Assembly: GCF_000745965.1 (NCBI RefSeq)
Contig: NZ_JQKI01000057.1
Coordinates: 1-38,693, forward strand
From: Edaphobacter aggregans DSM 19364
Lineage (GTDB): Bacteria; Acidobacteriota; Terriglobia; Terriglobales; Acidobacteriaceae
DNA: 38,693 nt
Direction of reading: 5' to 3'
The notes under the pieces are model-generated. The model saw only the letters and a program-made list of their open reading frames with translations. It did no database searches and had not been told where the DNA came from. Shown here piece by piece: positions 25,616 to 34,277 of the stretch (position 1 is its first letter; the number at the start of each line of letters is the position of its first letter). Position numbers and translations under genes: made by a program.

Positions 25616-28555
25616 TCAGGGATTAGCGCCGAAGTGGTATTGGCCGGAACCTATATGTTTCGGTTTAGTACCGTTGTTTCCTGTAAGTGCTTTGGTGGCT
25701 TCTGCATCGTTTGGTGGAAATTCACTACCGCTGACAGGTTGTAGATCGCTTGGAAGATAAATTGTTGCCGTTGCACCGGGAGGAATAGAAACGCTGAGGG
25801 ACCATTTGCCGTTGATGCGTTTCCAAGAACTCTTGATGGTTCCCAAGATGGACTGGAAGCTGGCCGATGCGCTCTGGATGTCTCCCACCATCGCGGGATG
25901 AATCGTGATCTGTTCCAGTGATGGCCGGCTCATGTCGAAATCAATGCCGGCGAGACCACGGTAGAACCACTCCTCTGCATGACCAAGCATAAAGTGGTTC
26001 TGTGAGCTGGAATGATTGGTATCCCAGGCTTCGGTAAGCGTCGTGGCGCCCTTTGCGAGCTGGTATCCGTAACTTGGAGGGTCAGTCCTCAAGAGCATGT
26101 CGTACAAGACGTCGGACCGACTGCCATCCGTTAGCGCCAGCACAACGTAGTGGAAGCCGATGTCCCCCGCTGTGACGTGGTTATTATTCTTGCGAATGTC
26201 TTTGACCAAATTGTCGAGAACGGCCTGGCGGCGATCCTCCGGGACAAGTCCCAAGGCAAGGGACATGGCATTTGCGGTCTGGCTACCACGGTCGTACTCG
26301 TTCGTTTCAGGGTGGAAGAGATTCCTGTTGAATGCCTCCTTAACTAACTGCGCTTCTGCTGTATCTTTGACGGCATCTGCTTCCCTCCCTAATAGCCGAG
26401 CTATACGCGCCAAGATGGTTAGGTCTTGAAAATAAATGGCTGTCGCGGTCAACCCTTTGGAGGTCAACTGGGATTCGCCTGGGAAACGTGGACCGATGTC
26501 ATACCAATCCCCCAGCCCATAGTGCAGCATATTGCCCTGCGACTTGTCATGTAGATATTGAGCGTACCGTCGCATGTCATCATAGTGTTTTGCAAGGATG
26601 TCTTTGTCTGCATAGAACTGATACGCAGTCCAGGGGCTGAGGATGATCGCGCTTCCCCACTCTGGAGAGTCGCGGAAGTTTGTGTTCATTCCTTTGCTAT
26701 CCACAAAGGCAACGTACTCCGGGGAGATTGCTGGGACGAAGCCGTTAGGTAATTGCGCCTCCGCCATATCGTCGGCCACTTTCTCATACAGCTTCAAGAC
26801 GCCATAGTTGTACATGATGGAGGCTCCGGCGAGATACGTCTGCTCCAGCCAGCCCAGCTTCTCCCGCGTCGGGCAATCGGTCAGCACGCTGACCATATTG
26901 CTGAGGATAGCCATGTCGATTAGATTGTGGATTTGATCGAACAGAGCCACTGTCGACGAAAAGTTCCCGTTGACATGGACGGCATCATGGACAAATTTTC
27001 CCTCAAGGGACAGCAGGACGGGCTTGCCCCGAGAGGTGGGCCCACCTGATGTTGTCTCTACCTGTACGTACCGGAATCCGTAATAGCTGAAGCGTGGATG
27101 CCATTTCTCTATGCCAGAGCCTTTCAGCGTGTACGAAAAGAGAACACGGGCAGCAGGGTCTGCTCCGGCGTTCGCCTGCGTTACCATGCCGTGTCCATCG
27201 AGGAGTTCGCCGGGAATGAGCTTGACGATACTTCCAGGCTTGCCACGCACAGTGATAGCCGGCCATCCAGAGAAGTTCTGACCGAGGTCGTAAACCTGTA
27301 TCCCGGGTCTGGGTTCCGTCACTTTCGTTGGATTGAAGCTCTGGACGACCTTGATGCTTGGGATGATACGCCCGGACAGTGCACGGCCGGGATTTGCGAG
27401 ATCTCCATTTGGTCCCGCCACTTCGATTGCAGCCGTCCAACCGGATTCCTTAAAGCCTGGTGAGTCCCAGCCGGGCGGTATCTTGCGCGCATCATAGTCT
27501 TCGCCACCATAGATGGACGAGAAGGTGACCGGGCCCGAGGTGATCTTCCAGCTCCTGTCGCTCGCGACTATCGCTTCAGAGCCGTCGGTGTAGAGTACGT
27601 GCATTTGAAGGATCAGTTTCGGCTCGCCAAATGTACCAATGAACTTTGTGTAGCGCCCTTTCGTTTCGGGCACATCGTACATTCCTCTGCCAATCATGAC
27701 GCCAAAGCTATTGCGGCCTTGTCGCAGCAGGGAGGTAAGATCATACGTATTATAAAGCACCGTCTTGCGATAGTTCGTCCAGCCTGGATTGAGTTCGGTG
27801 TCGGTTACATTCCTTCCGTTGAGGTGAAGCTCATACTGACCTAGCCCTGAAACATACACGATGGCCTTCTTGACTGGTTTATCGACGCGGAATTCGTGCC
27901 GGAAGATCGGGAGCGCCTGGGTCGAGTCAGTGTTCTTGCCATGGTGCTCGAGTGCCTCTGCCTGAATATACTGGTTTGGCCCGGCCGCAATCCACTTCGC
28001 AGACCAATCTGATGGATGAAGAAGGGCAGTCGTCCAAGACGCTGGCTCGCTCCATGCAGATCCCTTACCGGCCTGATCCCAGACACGCAGTTTCCAGCAA
28101 TAGGTCGTGTGCGATTTAAGAGCGGAACCGGCGTAATGTACCTCAATAAAATTGCTGGAAGCGACGCGCCCAGAGTCCCAGACGTCAGCCTCATCTCGCG
28201 CCAGCATACTCTTGGACGATGCGACGAGAATACGATATGCGGATTGAGAAAGATCTCGTGCAGCGGGATTCGCCGCCTCCAGCGTCCAACTGAAACGTGG
28301 CGTTAGAGCGTCGAGGCCAATGGGACTATCGAGAGACTCAAGACGAAGATGCTGGGGAGCGATGCTGGAAGCTGTGACAGCGACCTGCGGCTCACCTGCA
28401 GCCACGGCAACTGGAGAAAATGCAAACCCCAAGACGAGCATCGCAATGGAAAACGGCCTTGAGCGTATTCTTTTGCAAATTACGACAAGCCTGGGAAGAA
28501 GCAGCTCAAAACCGTATCGAGCAAGGTTTTCCTCAATGTTCAATCGCCTGCACAT
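25616..28555 (-). CDS. Alpha-L-rhamnosidase, GH78
   Basis: About 979 residues; GH78 enzymes remove terminal alpha-L-rhamnose from glycans, glycosides and pectins. The N-terminal Ig-like part opens with LRLESLDSPIGLDALTPRFS, the WSAKWIAA lectin-like region follows, and the (alpha/alpha)6 barrel contains LTDCPTREKLGWLEQTYLAG around residues 555-575, which holds the conserved acidic residues, then WGSAIILSPWTAYQFYAD and GYQLAKGATTLTEAWD. A hydrophobic segment (FSIAMLVLGFAFSPVAVAAG) is a signal peptide preceded by a long basic N-region. I chose 28555 because GGAGAG stands 9 nt upstream; ATGs at 28582 and 28645 have no ribosome site and extend into gene debris. It is the last gene of the glycan locus. 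Confidence 0.93.
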   Translation of the reverse strand: MCRRLNIEENLARYGFELLLPRLVVICKRIRSRPFSIAMLVLGFAFSPVAVAAGEPQVAVTASSIAPQHLRLESLDSPIGLDALTPRFSWTLEAANPAARDLSQSAYRILVASSKSMLARDEADVWDSGRVASSNFIEVHYAGSALKSHTTYCWKLRVWDQAGKGSAWSEPASWTTALLHPSDWSAKWIAAGPNQYIQAEALEHHGKNTDSTQALPIFRHEFRVDKPVKKAIVYVSGLGQYELHLNGRNVTDTELNPGWTNYRKTVLYNTYDLTSLLRQGRNSFGVMIGRGMYDVPETKGRYTKFIGTFGEPKLILQMHVLYTDGSEAIVASDRSWKITSGPVTFSSIYGGEDYDARKIPPGWDSPGFKESGWTAAIEVAGPNGDLANPGRALSGRIIPSIKVVQSFNPTKVTEPRPGIQVYDLGQNFSGWPAITVRGKPGSIVKLIPGELLDGHGMVTQANAGADPAARVLFSYTLKGSGIEKWHPRFSYYGFRYVQVETTSGGPTSRGKPVLLSLEGKFVHDAVHVNGNFSSTVALFDQIHNLIDMAILSNMVSVLTDCPTREKLGWLEQTYLAGASIMYNYGVLKLYEKVADDMAEAQLPNGFVPAISPEYVAFVDSKGMNTNFRDSPEWGSAIILSPWTAYQFYADKDILAKHYDDMRRYAQYLHDKSQGNMLHYGLGDWYDIGPRFPGESQLTSKGLTATAIYFQDLTILARIARLLGREADAVKDTAEAQLVKEAFNRNLFHPETNEYDRGSQTANAMSLALGLVPEDRRQAVLDNLVKDIRKNNNHVTAGDIGFHYVVLALTDGSRSDVLYDMLLRTDPPSYGYQLAKGATTLTEAWDTNHSSSQNHFMLGHAEEWFYRGLAGIDFDMSRPSLEQITIHPAMVGDIQSASASFQSILGTIKSSWKRINGKWSLSVSIPPGATATIYLPSDLQPVSGSEFPPNDAEATKALTGNNGTKPKHIGSGQYHFGANP

Positions 28556-28578
28556 GTCCCGAATCTCTCCTATTTTCC

Positions 28579-29200
28579 TCATCGAGCGCGTTCCGAACGC
28601 ACCTTCTGCCGCCCGAGCAAATGAACTCCTTGTAAGCACCGCCAATACCCATTTGCCCAGCGGATCGGGCTTGTAATGGTTTGTATATTGGCCGAGTACG
28701 AGAGCCAGACCGTCCTACCGTCTTGAGAGATGAACTTTGAGTTTGCGAAGTAACCTTGTTCACCGAAGCTCCGCATGTAGACGACGAGCTTCCAGGGTCC
28801 AGTCAAGCTGCTCGATTCGAGAATGTAGATATTGAACTTCGAGCCCGTCGTTCCGCTATCCGTTGTGACCATCAGGTACTTCTTCGAAGGCACGTCATAA
28901 GGCATTGTGACCCACCCCATGTTGTTGTTCCAGTCTATGAGCGGTCTAAACTTTGAAAAGTCGCAGGCACATACGAGAGCAGTCATTGTCTGCCGGGAAA
29001 ACATAGCGACTGCAGCCCTGCGGGTACCCGCGTCTTCAAGATTTCTTCCCGATGCGCTTTCACGAGGTCTCAATGCAGCACCACCAAGTCCGCATAGTAG
29101 CCGGACACAGCTTGACTTTCTCGTCTCGGCGATCTCCGCGTGGGCAGAAGTCTGAACACATTTTGGTAATCTTGCAGGTTCGAGCTTACCGTCCCCGGCG
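28579..29200 (-). pseudogene. Debris of a beta-propeller glycosidase-like gene and an amidohydrolase-like gene
   Basis: Two broken pieces sit between the GH13 and GH78 genes. From about 28940 down to 28600, MGWVTMPYDVPSKKYLMVTT, IYILESSSLTGPWKLVVYM, FGEQGYFANSKFISQDGRTV and WLSYSAN form the end of a family resembling secreted five-bladed propeller hydrolases; it lacks its N-terminal part and degrades at the end. Upstream, at about 29180-29000, SGYYADLVVLH, a stop, then DLVKAHREEILKTRV resembles the C-terminus of a metal-dependent amidohydrolase. Neither piece can make a working protein. Assignment is by eye; the second is tentative. Confidence 0.55.
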
Positions 29201-29216
29201 AGATATGGGACCGCAC

Positions 29217-30950
29217 TTAATCCTCAGTTAAGAAAACACCAAATGATACTGGCTCCATCTCAAGGACTCCGCCGGTCAACTTGGCCTCCTGTACCAATAA
29301 TGGAATATTTGCTTTAATACCTGACAGCAGAACATGTGAGGGTCTTGAACTTGGATTTACGGCAACGATCACGCGCTGTCTTCCGAAACTTCGCTCATAG
29401 ACGAAGGGTACCTTATAACGTTCCGCATACAAGACCTTGAAATCACCAGTGTTGGAAAGAGCCGGTATATCTCGACGCAGTTGAAGCAACTTTCGAGTGA
29501 GTTTCAGCATGGAGTCAGGTGTTCTCTCTTGTGCCTCGACCGTGGGACGATCCGGATCCGGATCAATCGGAAGGTAGAGGTCTCCAGCGGGGGCCTCTGA
29601 AAAACCTGCGTTCCTGGCGGTAGACCATTGCATTGGCGTGCGCGAGCCTGCTCGCAGGCCGGCACGATTCGCGCCTTCCTTTTCCGGTGCCTGTTCAAGA
29701 AAGCGCATTCCGATCTCATCGCCGTAATACAGAAACGGTACTCCCGGCATTGTCAGCAGCATGGTAAACACGACTCGCACTTCTCTTTCCTCACGCCCCC
29801 ATGTCAGCCGTGGAAAATCGTGATTGCCAGTCGGCAACGAGACATAACCGAAACCTCGCGTCGGCATGTAGTTCGCCATATAGTTTTCGACGAACCGGGT
29901 AGCATCTCCATTTCCAGACCTCTCAAAGAATGCATCCGGCTTGCGGCTCGGTCCATCTGGCTTGCTCCCAGGACCAACCAGGTCGATGTACGCTGGCTGT
30001 CCGAAGTGGAGTAGAAAATCTATATCGAAACCTGCTGGGATCGACGCGGCAGGGTGCCCCCACTCGGAAATGAGAACAGCTTCTGGATCATGCGCATGAA
30101 GCCACTTTCTGTTCTCCTTCCACAATTGGCGGATGCCCTCTCCATCTGGATCGTTGCGAATGATCGATGAGGCCATATCTACACGAAATCCATCCACCCC
30201 AAGTTGCAGCCAGAATTTCATTACCTGTCTTAGATTCTCCTGGACTACCCGACAAACAGGATCGTGCATGGAGCGTTGCCACGGCTTCGATGGGTCTGGC
30301 TTGAAATAGCCATAGTTCAATGCCGGCTGAAAAGAAAAGAAGTTAGAGAGGTAGTGCTCAGGGCGATGCCTCGACGTGAAACCTCCCGGCGGAGCGAAGG
30401 AGTTGGCCACCGCCTCGTCCGCGGGCATCCAAATATACCAATCACTGAACTCATTGGCATTGGCCTCCATCGATTGGCGAAACCATGGATGCTGTACCGA
30501 AGTATGACCCGCAACTAGGTCGAGACAGACTCTCATTCCGCGTCTGTGCGCTTCGATTGCTAGCACCCGGATATCATCGTTCGTTCCATACCGCGACGCA
30601 ACGCGAAAGAAATCCGCGACATCATACCCCGCATCTCCAAACGGAGATTCGAACACTGGATTGAGCCATATTGAATTACATCCCAAAGATCGAATGTAGT
30701 CCAACTTCGAAATCAGGCCAATCAAATCACCAATGCCATCAGCATCGGAGTCATAGAAGCTCTGCGGATAAACTTGATAGAAGACAGCTGATTGCAGCCA
30801 CGAGGGTTGTGCCAGGCCGTCGTCCGGGTCCGTCTCTAATGTCTCAAGCGCGGGGAGCGGCCATGTAAAGGCTTTGAGCTGCTTCGCACAGCTTGAAGCG
30901 AGGAGACAGGGCATCCTCTTGAGCAGATTTCTCCTGTTGATCAGATGCAT
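29217..30950 (-). CDS. GH13 alpha-glucosidase/alpha-amylase family enzyme
   Basis: A 577-residue GH13 enzyme, probably exported: NRRNLLKRM at residues 5-13 is a twin-arginine-like start followed by a short hydrophobic segment. The barrel starts with WLQSAVFYQVYPQSFYDSDA. The catalytic triad is Asp258 in GFRVDMASS, Glu296 in LISEWGHP and Asp378 in TGNHDFP. Region I reads DLVAGHTS: the usual Asn before His149 is Gly, as in a subset of the family. The C-terminal beta domain ends near VSFGVFLTED. It hydrolyses or transfers alpha-glucosides; the exact specificity is unknown. AGGAA precedes the ATG. It starts 49 bp after the oxidoreductase-fucosidase gene, in the same operon. Confidence 0.92.
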   Translation of the reverse strand: MHLINRRNLLKRMPCLLASSCAKQLKAFTWPLPALETLETDPDDGLAQPSWLQSAVFYQVYPQSFYDSDADGIGDLIGLISKLDYIRSLGCNSIWLNPVFESPFGDAGYDVADFFRVASRYGTNDDIRVLAIEAHRRGMRVCLDLVAGHTSVQHPWFRQSMEANANEFSDWYIWMPADEAVANSFAPPGGFTSRHRPEHYLSNFFSFQPALNYGYFKPDPSKPWQRSMHDPVCRVVQENLRQVMKFWLQLGVDGFRVDMASSIIRNDPDGEGIRQLWKENRKWLHAHDPEAVLISEWGHPAASIPAGFDIDFLLHFGQPAYIDLVGPGSKPDGPSRKPDAFFERSGNGDATRFVENYMANYMPTRGFGYVSLPTGNHDFPRLTWGREEREVRVVFTMLLTMPGVPFLYYGDEIGMRFLEQAPEKEGANRAGLRAGSRTPMQWSTARNAGFSEAPAGDLYLPIDPDPDRPTVEAQERTPDSMLKLTRKLLQLRRDIPALSNTGDFKVLYAERYKVPFVYERSFGRQRVIVAVNPSSRPSHVLLSGIKANIPLLVQEAKLTGGVLEMEPVSFGVFLTED

Positions 30951-30999
30951 GGATTTCCTGAAGTTGAAATTAATGAAGCAGTAGTTTGGCTCAAATTGA

Positions 31000-33900
31000 C
31001 TATTCCCGCGTCGCGTCCTCGAAACCTATGCGAAAGGAATAGGCATATTTGCCGGGAGCTTCAGCCGGAACACTAATGTGCAAACCGTCTGATCGCTGTT
31101 GAAAGGTCAACGCCTTCGAATACCCCAGCAGGGTAACGCGATTTATATTGCGCGCGCCCGCAATGCCTTTCCTCAGCGATCCAATCACTGCCTCTCCGTT
31201 TGCAGGCCAAGCCATCTCGATGGCGTATAGATCGCTACCGTGGGTAGTAAACCGGAAATCCTGCGGCGTGTACTGCGCGGAGTCTGTATCGTGGAACGAG
31301 CCGGCCCTGGTCTCCGTAGGCCCCTCGCCAAATGATGTCCACGGGCGGGTACCGTAGATGGCATCTCCGTTTATCTTGAGCCAGCCGCCTACTTCGAGTA
31401 GCACCTTCTGCACTTCATCCGGAATTGTGCCATCCGCGCGCGGCCCGATATTCAACAGTAAATTGCCATTCTTGCTTACCACATCCGCCAGTTGGTGCAC
31501 GATGAAGTCTGGAGTTTTAAAGGTATCGTTTTCAATATATCCCCAGGATTTATTGCTAACCGATGTATCGGTCTGCCATACAGTTGGCAAGATTGTAGAG
31601 GTCTGCCCTCGCTCGATGTCCAGTACGGCAGAGTGCTTTTCCATGTCAACCAACTTGTAATTGATAATGCCCACCGGACCGTACTTCGAAGATTCATTGT
31701 AGTAGTAGGCGGCAAACTCCGCGAGATATGGTCGCACAGACGGCTGACCGATCCACCAGTCGAAGAAGATGAGTTCTGGATGATATTTCTGCACAATCTC
31801 CGCATTGCGCGCCACCCAGTCCTGTGCATACGCGAGGCTTACATATGTCCAGTCCTCCGAAAGTGGATCAGTTATAGCTTGCTCCCTTACATGCGCGGGA
31901 CCATAGAACGCCGCGTACTTCGGATCGTTGACATCGGAATCCTGTTTGCGTCCGCCCTCCATAAACCAGTCATGTTCGATTCGGTGCGATGACGCTCCGA
32001 AATGCAAACCCTCCGCACGTATCGCGGCAGCGAGCTCTCCATCTATGTCGCGTTTCGGCCCCATCTTCTTAGCAGTCCAATCAGACAGCTGACTGTCATA
32101 CATTGCAAAGCCATCATGGTGCTCAAAAACCGGAACAACATAGCGAGCCCCCGCCGCCTTAAAAAGCCTAGCCCATGCTTGTGGATCGAATTTCTCGGCC
32201 TTGAACATGGGAATGAAATCTTTGTAGCCTAACGTAGTCAGCGGGCCATACGTGGAACGGTGATGTTTGTTCGCCTCGGAGCCTTCGATGTACATCTCAC
32301 GCGGATACCACTCGTTGCCGAATGCTGGAACCGAGTACACACCCCAATGAATGAAAATTCCAAACTTCGCATCCTTGTACCATTCTGGCACCTCGTAATG
32401 AGAGAGCGACTGCCAGTCAGGCTGAAAAGGACCTATGGTGGATTCCTTAAGTACTGTCTCCAGGATTTCGTTGCGTTGTTTGTCGAATTTTGCGTTCGCT
32501 GTCTGCCACACCATGTCGACCGCTACGGCGTTTTCCTTTGCAGTAGCATGATCCTGCGGAGGTGTTTGCGCAGCGAAAGGCAAAGACAAGACTGCCCGCT
32601 CCTCCAGCAGGCGCTTCTGCAACTCCGGAATCGGGATCTCCCCGACCGGCAGAATATGGCGCACTGCGATTGCTGCTGCGACGCCTGCTGCCTGCCCGAT
32701 GATCATATATTGCGGCTCCATGCGAATGGTGGAATACGCCACATGGCTTGCCGAGAAACAAACGGGAACGAGAAGATTGCCGGCCTCGCCGCCTTTGGGG
32801 AGGATCATTCGGTAAGGAATTTGGTATGGCTCTGTCGCGTCAGACATTTCCCCTTCGTTCTCAACCGCACCGTCCGGAGTGGGAATTCTTTCCACATGAT
32901 GCGAATCGCTCGGATAAGAACCCATCCCAATCGAGTCTGGCTTAGCAAGATTGTGCTCAATATCGTCTTGCGTCATTACATACCTTCCCACCATGCGGCG
33001 ACTTTCGCGAATGTAAAGTTGCCAGGGCCAGTTATGGTTGTCGGTAAATTCATCTTTCGCAAGGCCATATTCATTGACCTCGTTGCGGAGAGGCGCAGGA
33101 ACGCTCGGATCATTGGCCAGAAAATAGAAGAAGCCTGCGTCGTAGTTATAGTGATCCTTCCATATCTCTGCCTGACGCTTGTAATCGGCTGTTGGATAGT
33201 CCCAGTTTGCACCAATATGGTCCGTGGAAAATCCGCCGAAGTTGTTGATGTCGAACTTATGGCCCTTCAGCGGCGAGACGATCATCATCTCGCGCATCGC
33301 CGGCGGATGGCCTTTTGCCTCAGTGAGCGCCGTTATGAGACGCTTCAGCAGTTCATATCGATGCGGGTTGTAGTTGTCAGGCTTGGGATACGGAATTTTG
33401 TCTTCTTTATTGTTGGTCAAACACATTCTGAAGCCGTACGCCTGTACCTTCTTATCCCCCTGTCCTATTTTCCCTTTAGGCCCGAGAGATACCTCAGGCA
33501 GCAGGGATCCACTGGCGGTATAGGGAGAAACGCGAACATTGAAATGGTGATCCGGCCTCTGCTTGCCGCGTACTCCGGCGAACGATTCTCCGTAGTCAGA
33601 TGTGCTCTCCCGTCCCCAGGTATAAGCCACTCCGGCCTGAGCCATCAAATCACCTTCATAAGTGGTATCTGCGAATACCTTAGCGCTCAGGATTTCTCCA
33701 TCCATCAGCGTGATAGCGGCGATTATGTCCCCATTTTTCGTAACGCCGGTCTTTTCGCGTAGCCTCTGATCGAAGATCGTCGTGACCTTCGCCTCGCGCA
33801 ACATGTCGTTGAAGACCTCCTCGGCAACGTGCGGTTCAAAGTTCCATTCAATAGGCTGGTTGTAGTGGTGGCCCACCCGCTCGAAGAACTCTCTCGATAT

Positions 33901-34164
33901 TCCACCGATCACCTCCTGCCTTCCCACATCGGATAAGCTGAGGCCTCCCGAGACCATGCCCCCGACGTGATGCCCAGGATCGACCAAAGCCACATGCAGG
34001 CCTTCACGGGCCGCAGCAACCGCTGTTGCTACGCCGCTGGCGGTCGCGCCGTAGACAACGAGATCGAAAGGTTTGGGATTCACCGCATAGAGTTCCAAGG
34101 GCAAAAGCAACGGCCCGGCAATCATAAAGAATAGGAAAACTTTCAGCCGTGCAGCTCGGTTCAT
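31000..34164 (-). CDS. FAD-dependent oxidoreductase fused to GH29 alpha-L-fucosidase
   Basis: A 1054-residue exported two-enzyme protein. Starting at 34164 (GAGGAG 6 nt upstream) gives a signal peptide (RLKVFLFFMIAGPLLLPLEL). Residues about 33-525 are a PF12831-type FAD-dependent oxidoreductase: the dinucleotide motif FDLVVYGATASGVATAVAAA, GGMVSGGLSLSDVG, KVFADTTYEGDLMAQAGVAY and the closing YMIIGQAAGVAAAIA near 490. From about 575 the GH29 fold begins (WYKDAKFGIFIHWGVYSVPA), with YVVPVFEHHDGFAMYDS, the probable nucleophile Asp near 801 in ELIFFDWWIG, GNLLLNIGPRADGTIPDE and a C-terminal beta domain. It probably releases L-fucose in the periplasm; the oxidoreductase substrate is unknown. No stop or frameshift separates the two halves, so the fusion is genuine in this sequence. 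It lies between the receptor gene and the GH13 gene. Confidence 0.9.
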   Translation of the reverse strand: MNRAARLKVFLFFMIAGPLLLPLELYAVNPKPFDLVVYGATASGVATAVAAAREGLHVALVDPGHHVGGMVSGGLSLSDVGRQEVIGGISREFFERVGHHYNQPIEWNFEPHVAEEVFNDMLREAKVTTIFDQRLREKTGVTKNGDIIAAITLMDGEILSAKVFADTTYEGDLMAQAGVAYTWGRESTSDYGESFAGVRGKQRPDHHFNVRVSPYTASGSLLPEVSLGPKGKIGQGDKKVQAYGFRMCLTNNKEDKIPYPKPDNYNPHRYELLKRLITALTEAKGHPPAMREMMIVSPLKGHKFDINNFGGFSTDHIGANWDYPTADYKRQAEIWKDHYNYDAGFFYFLANDPSVPAPLRNEVNEYGLAKDEFTDNHNWPWQLYIRESRRMVGRYVMTQDDIEHNLAKPDSIGMGSYPSDSHHVERIPTPDGAVENEGEMSDATEPYQIPYRMILPKGGEAGNLLVPVCFSASHVAYSTIRMEPQYMIIGQAAGVAAAIAVRHILPVGEIPIPELQKRLLEERAVLSLPFAAQTPPQDHATAKENAVAVDMVWQTANAKFDKQRNEILETVLKESTIGPFQPDWQSLSHYEVPEWYKDAKFGIFIHWGVYSVPAFGNEWYPREMYIEGSEANKHHRSTYGPLTTLGYKDFIPMFKAEKFDPQAWARLFKAAGARYVVPVFEHHDGFAMYDSQLSDWTAKKMGPKRDIDGELAAAIRAEGLHFGASSHRIEHDWFMEGGRKQDSDVNDPKYAAFYGPAHVREQAITDPLSEDWTYVSLAYAQDWVARNAEIVQKYHPELIFFDWWIGQPSVRPYLAEFAAYYYNESSKYGPVGIINYKLVDMEKHSAVLDIERGQTSTILPTVWQTDTSVSNKSWGYIENDTFKTPDFIVHQLADVVSKNGNLLLNIGPRADGTIPDEVQKVLLEVGGWLKINGDAIYGTRPWTSFGEGPTETRAGSFHDTDSAQYTPQDFRFTTHGSDLYAIEMAWPANGEAVIGSLRKGIAGARNINRVTLLGYSKALTFQQRSDGLHISVPAEAPGKYAYSFRIGFEDATRE

Positions 34165-34277
34165 GATTCTCCTCAGGTATGACCGACGGCCAAACCCTGT
34201 GTCCGGGCAATGCCGTGGGTGTCTTGTTAGTAGGGACGATGTTTTGTAAGGCGGTTTGCGCGCCGGATACAGGATCA

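Noticed and set aside
32260..33762. 500-codon plus-strand frame opposite the oxidoreductase-fucosidase gene
   Set aside because: Antisense to clear FAD-domain motifs; no start signal and no recognisable domains.
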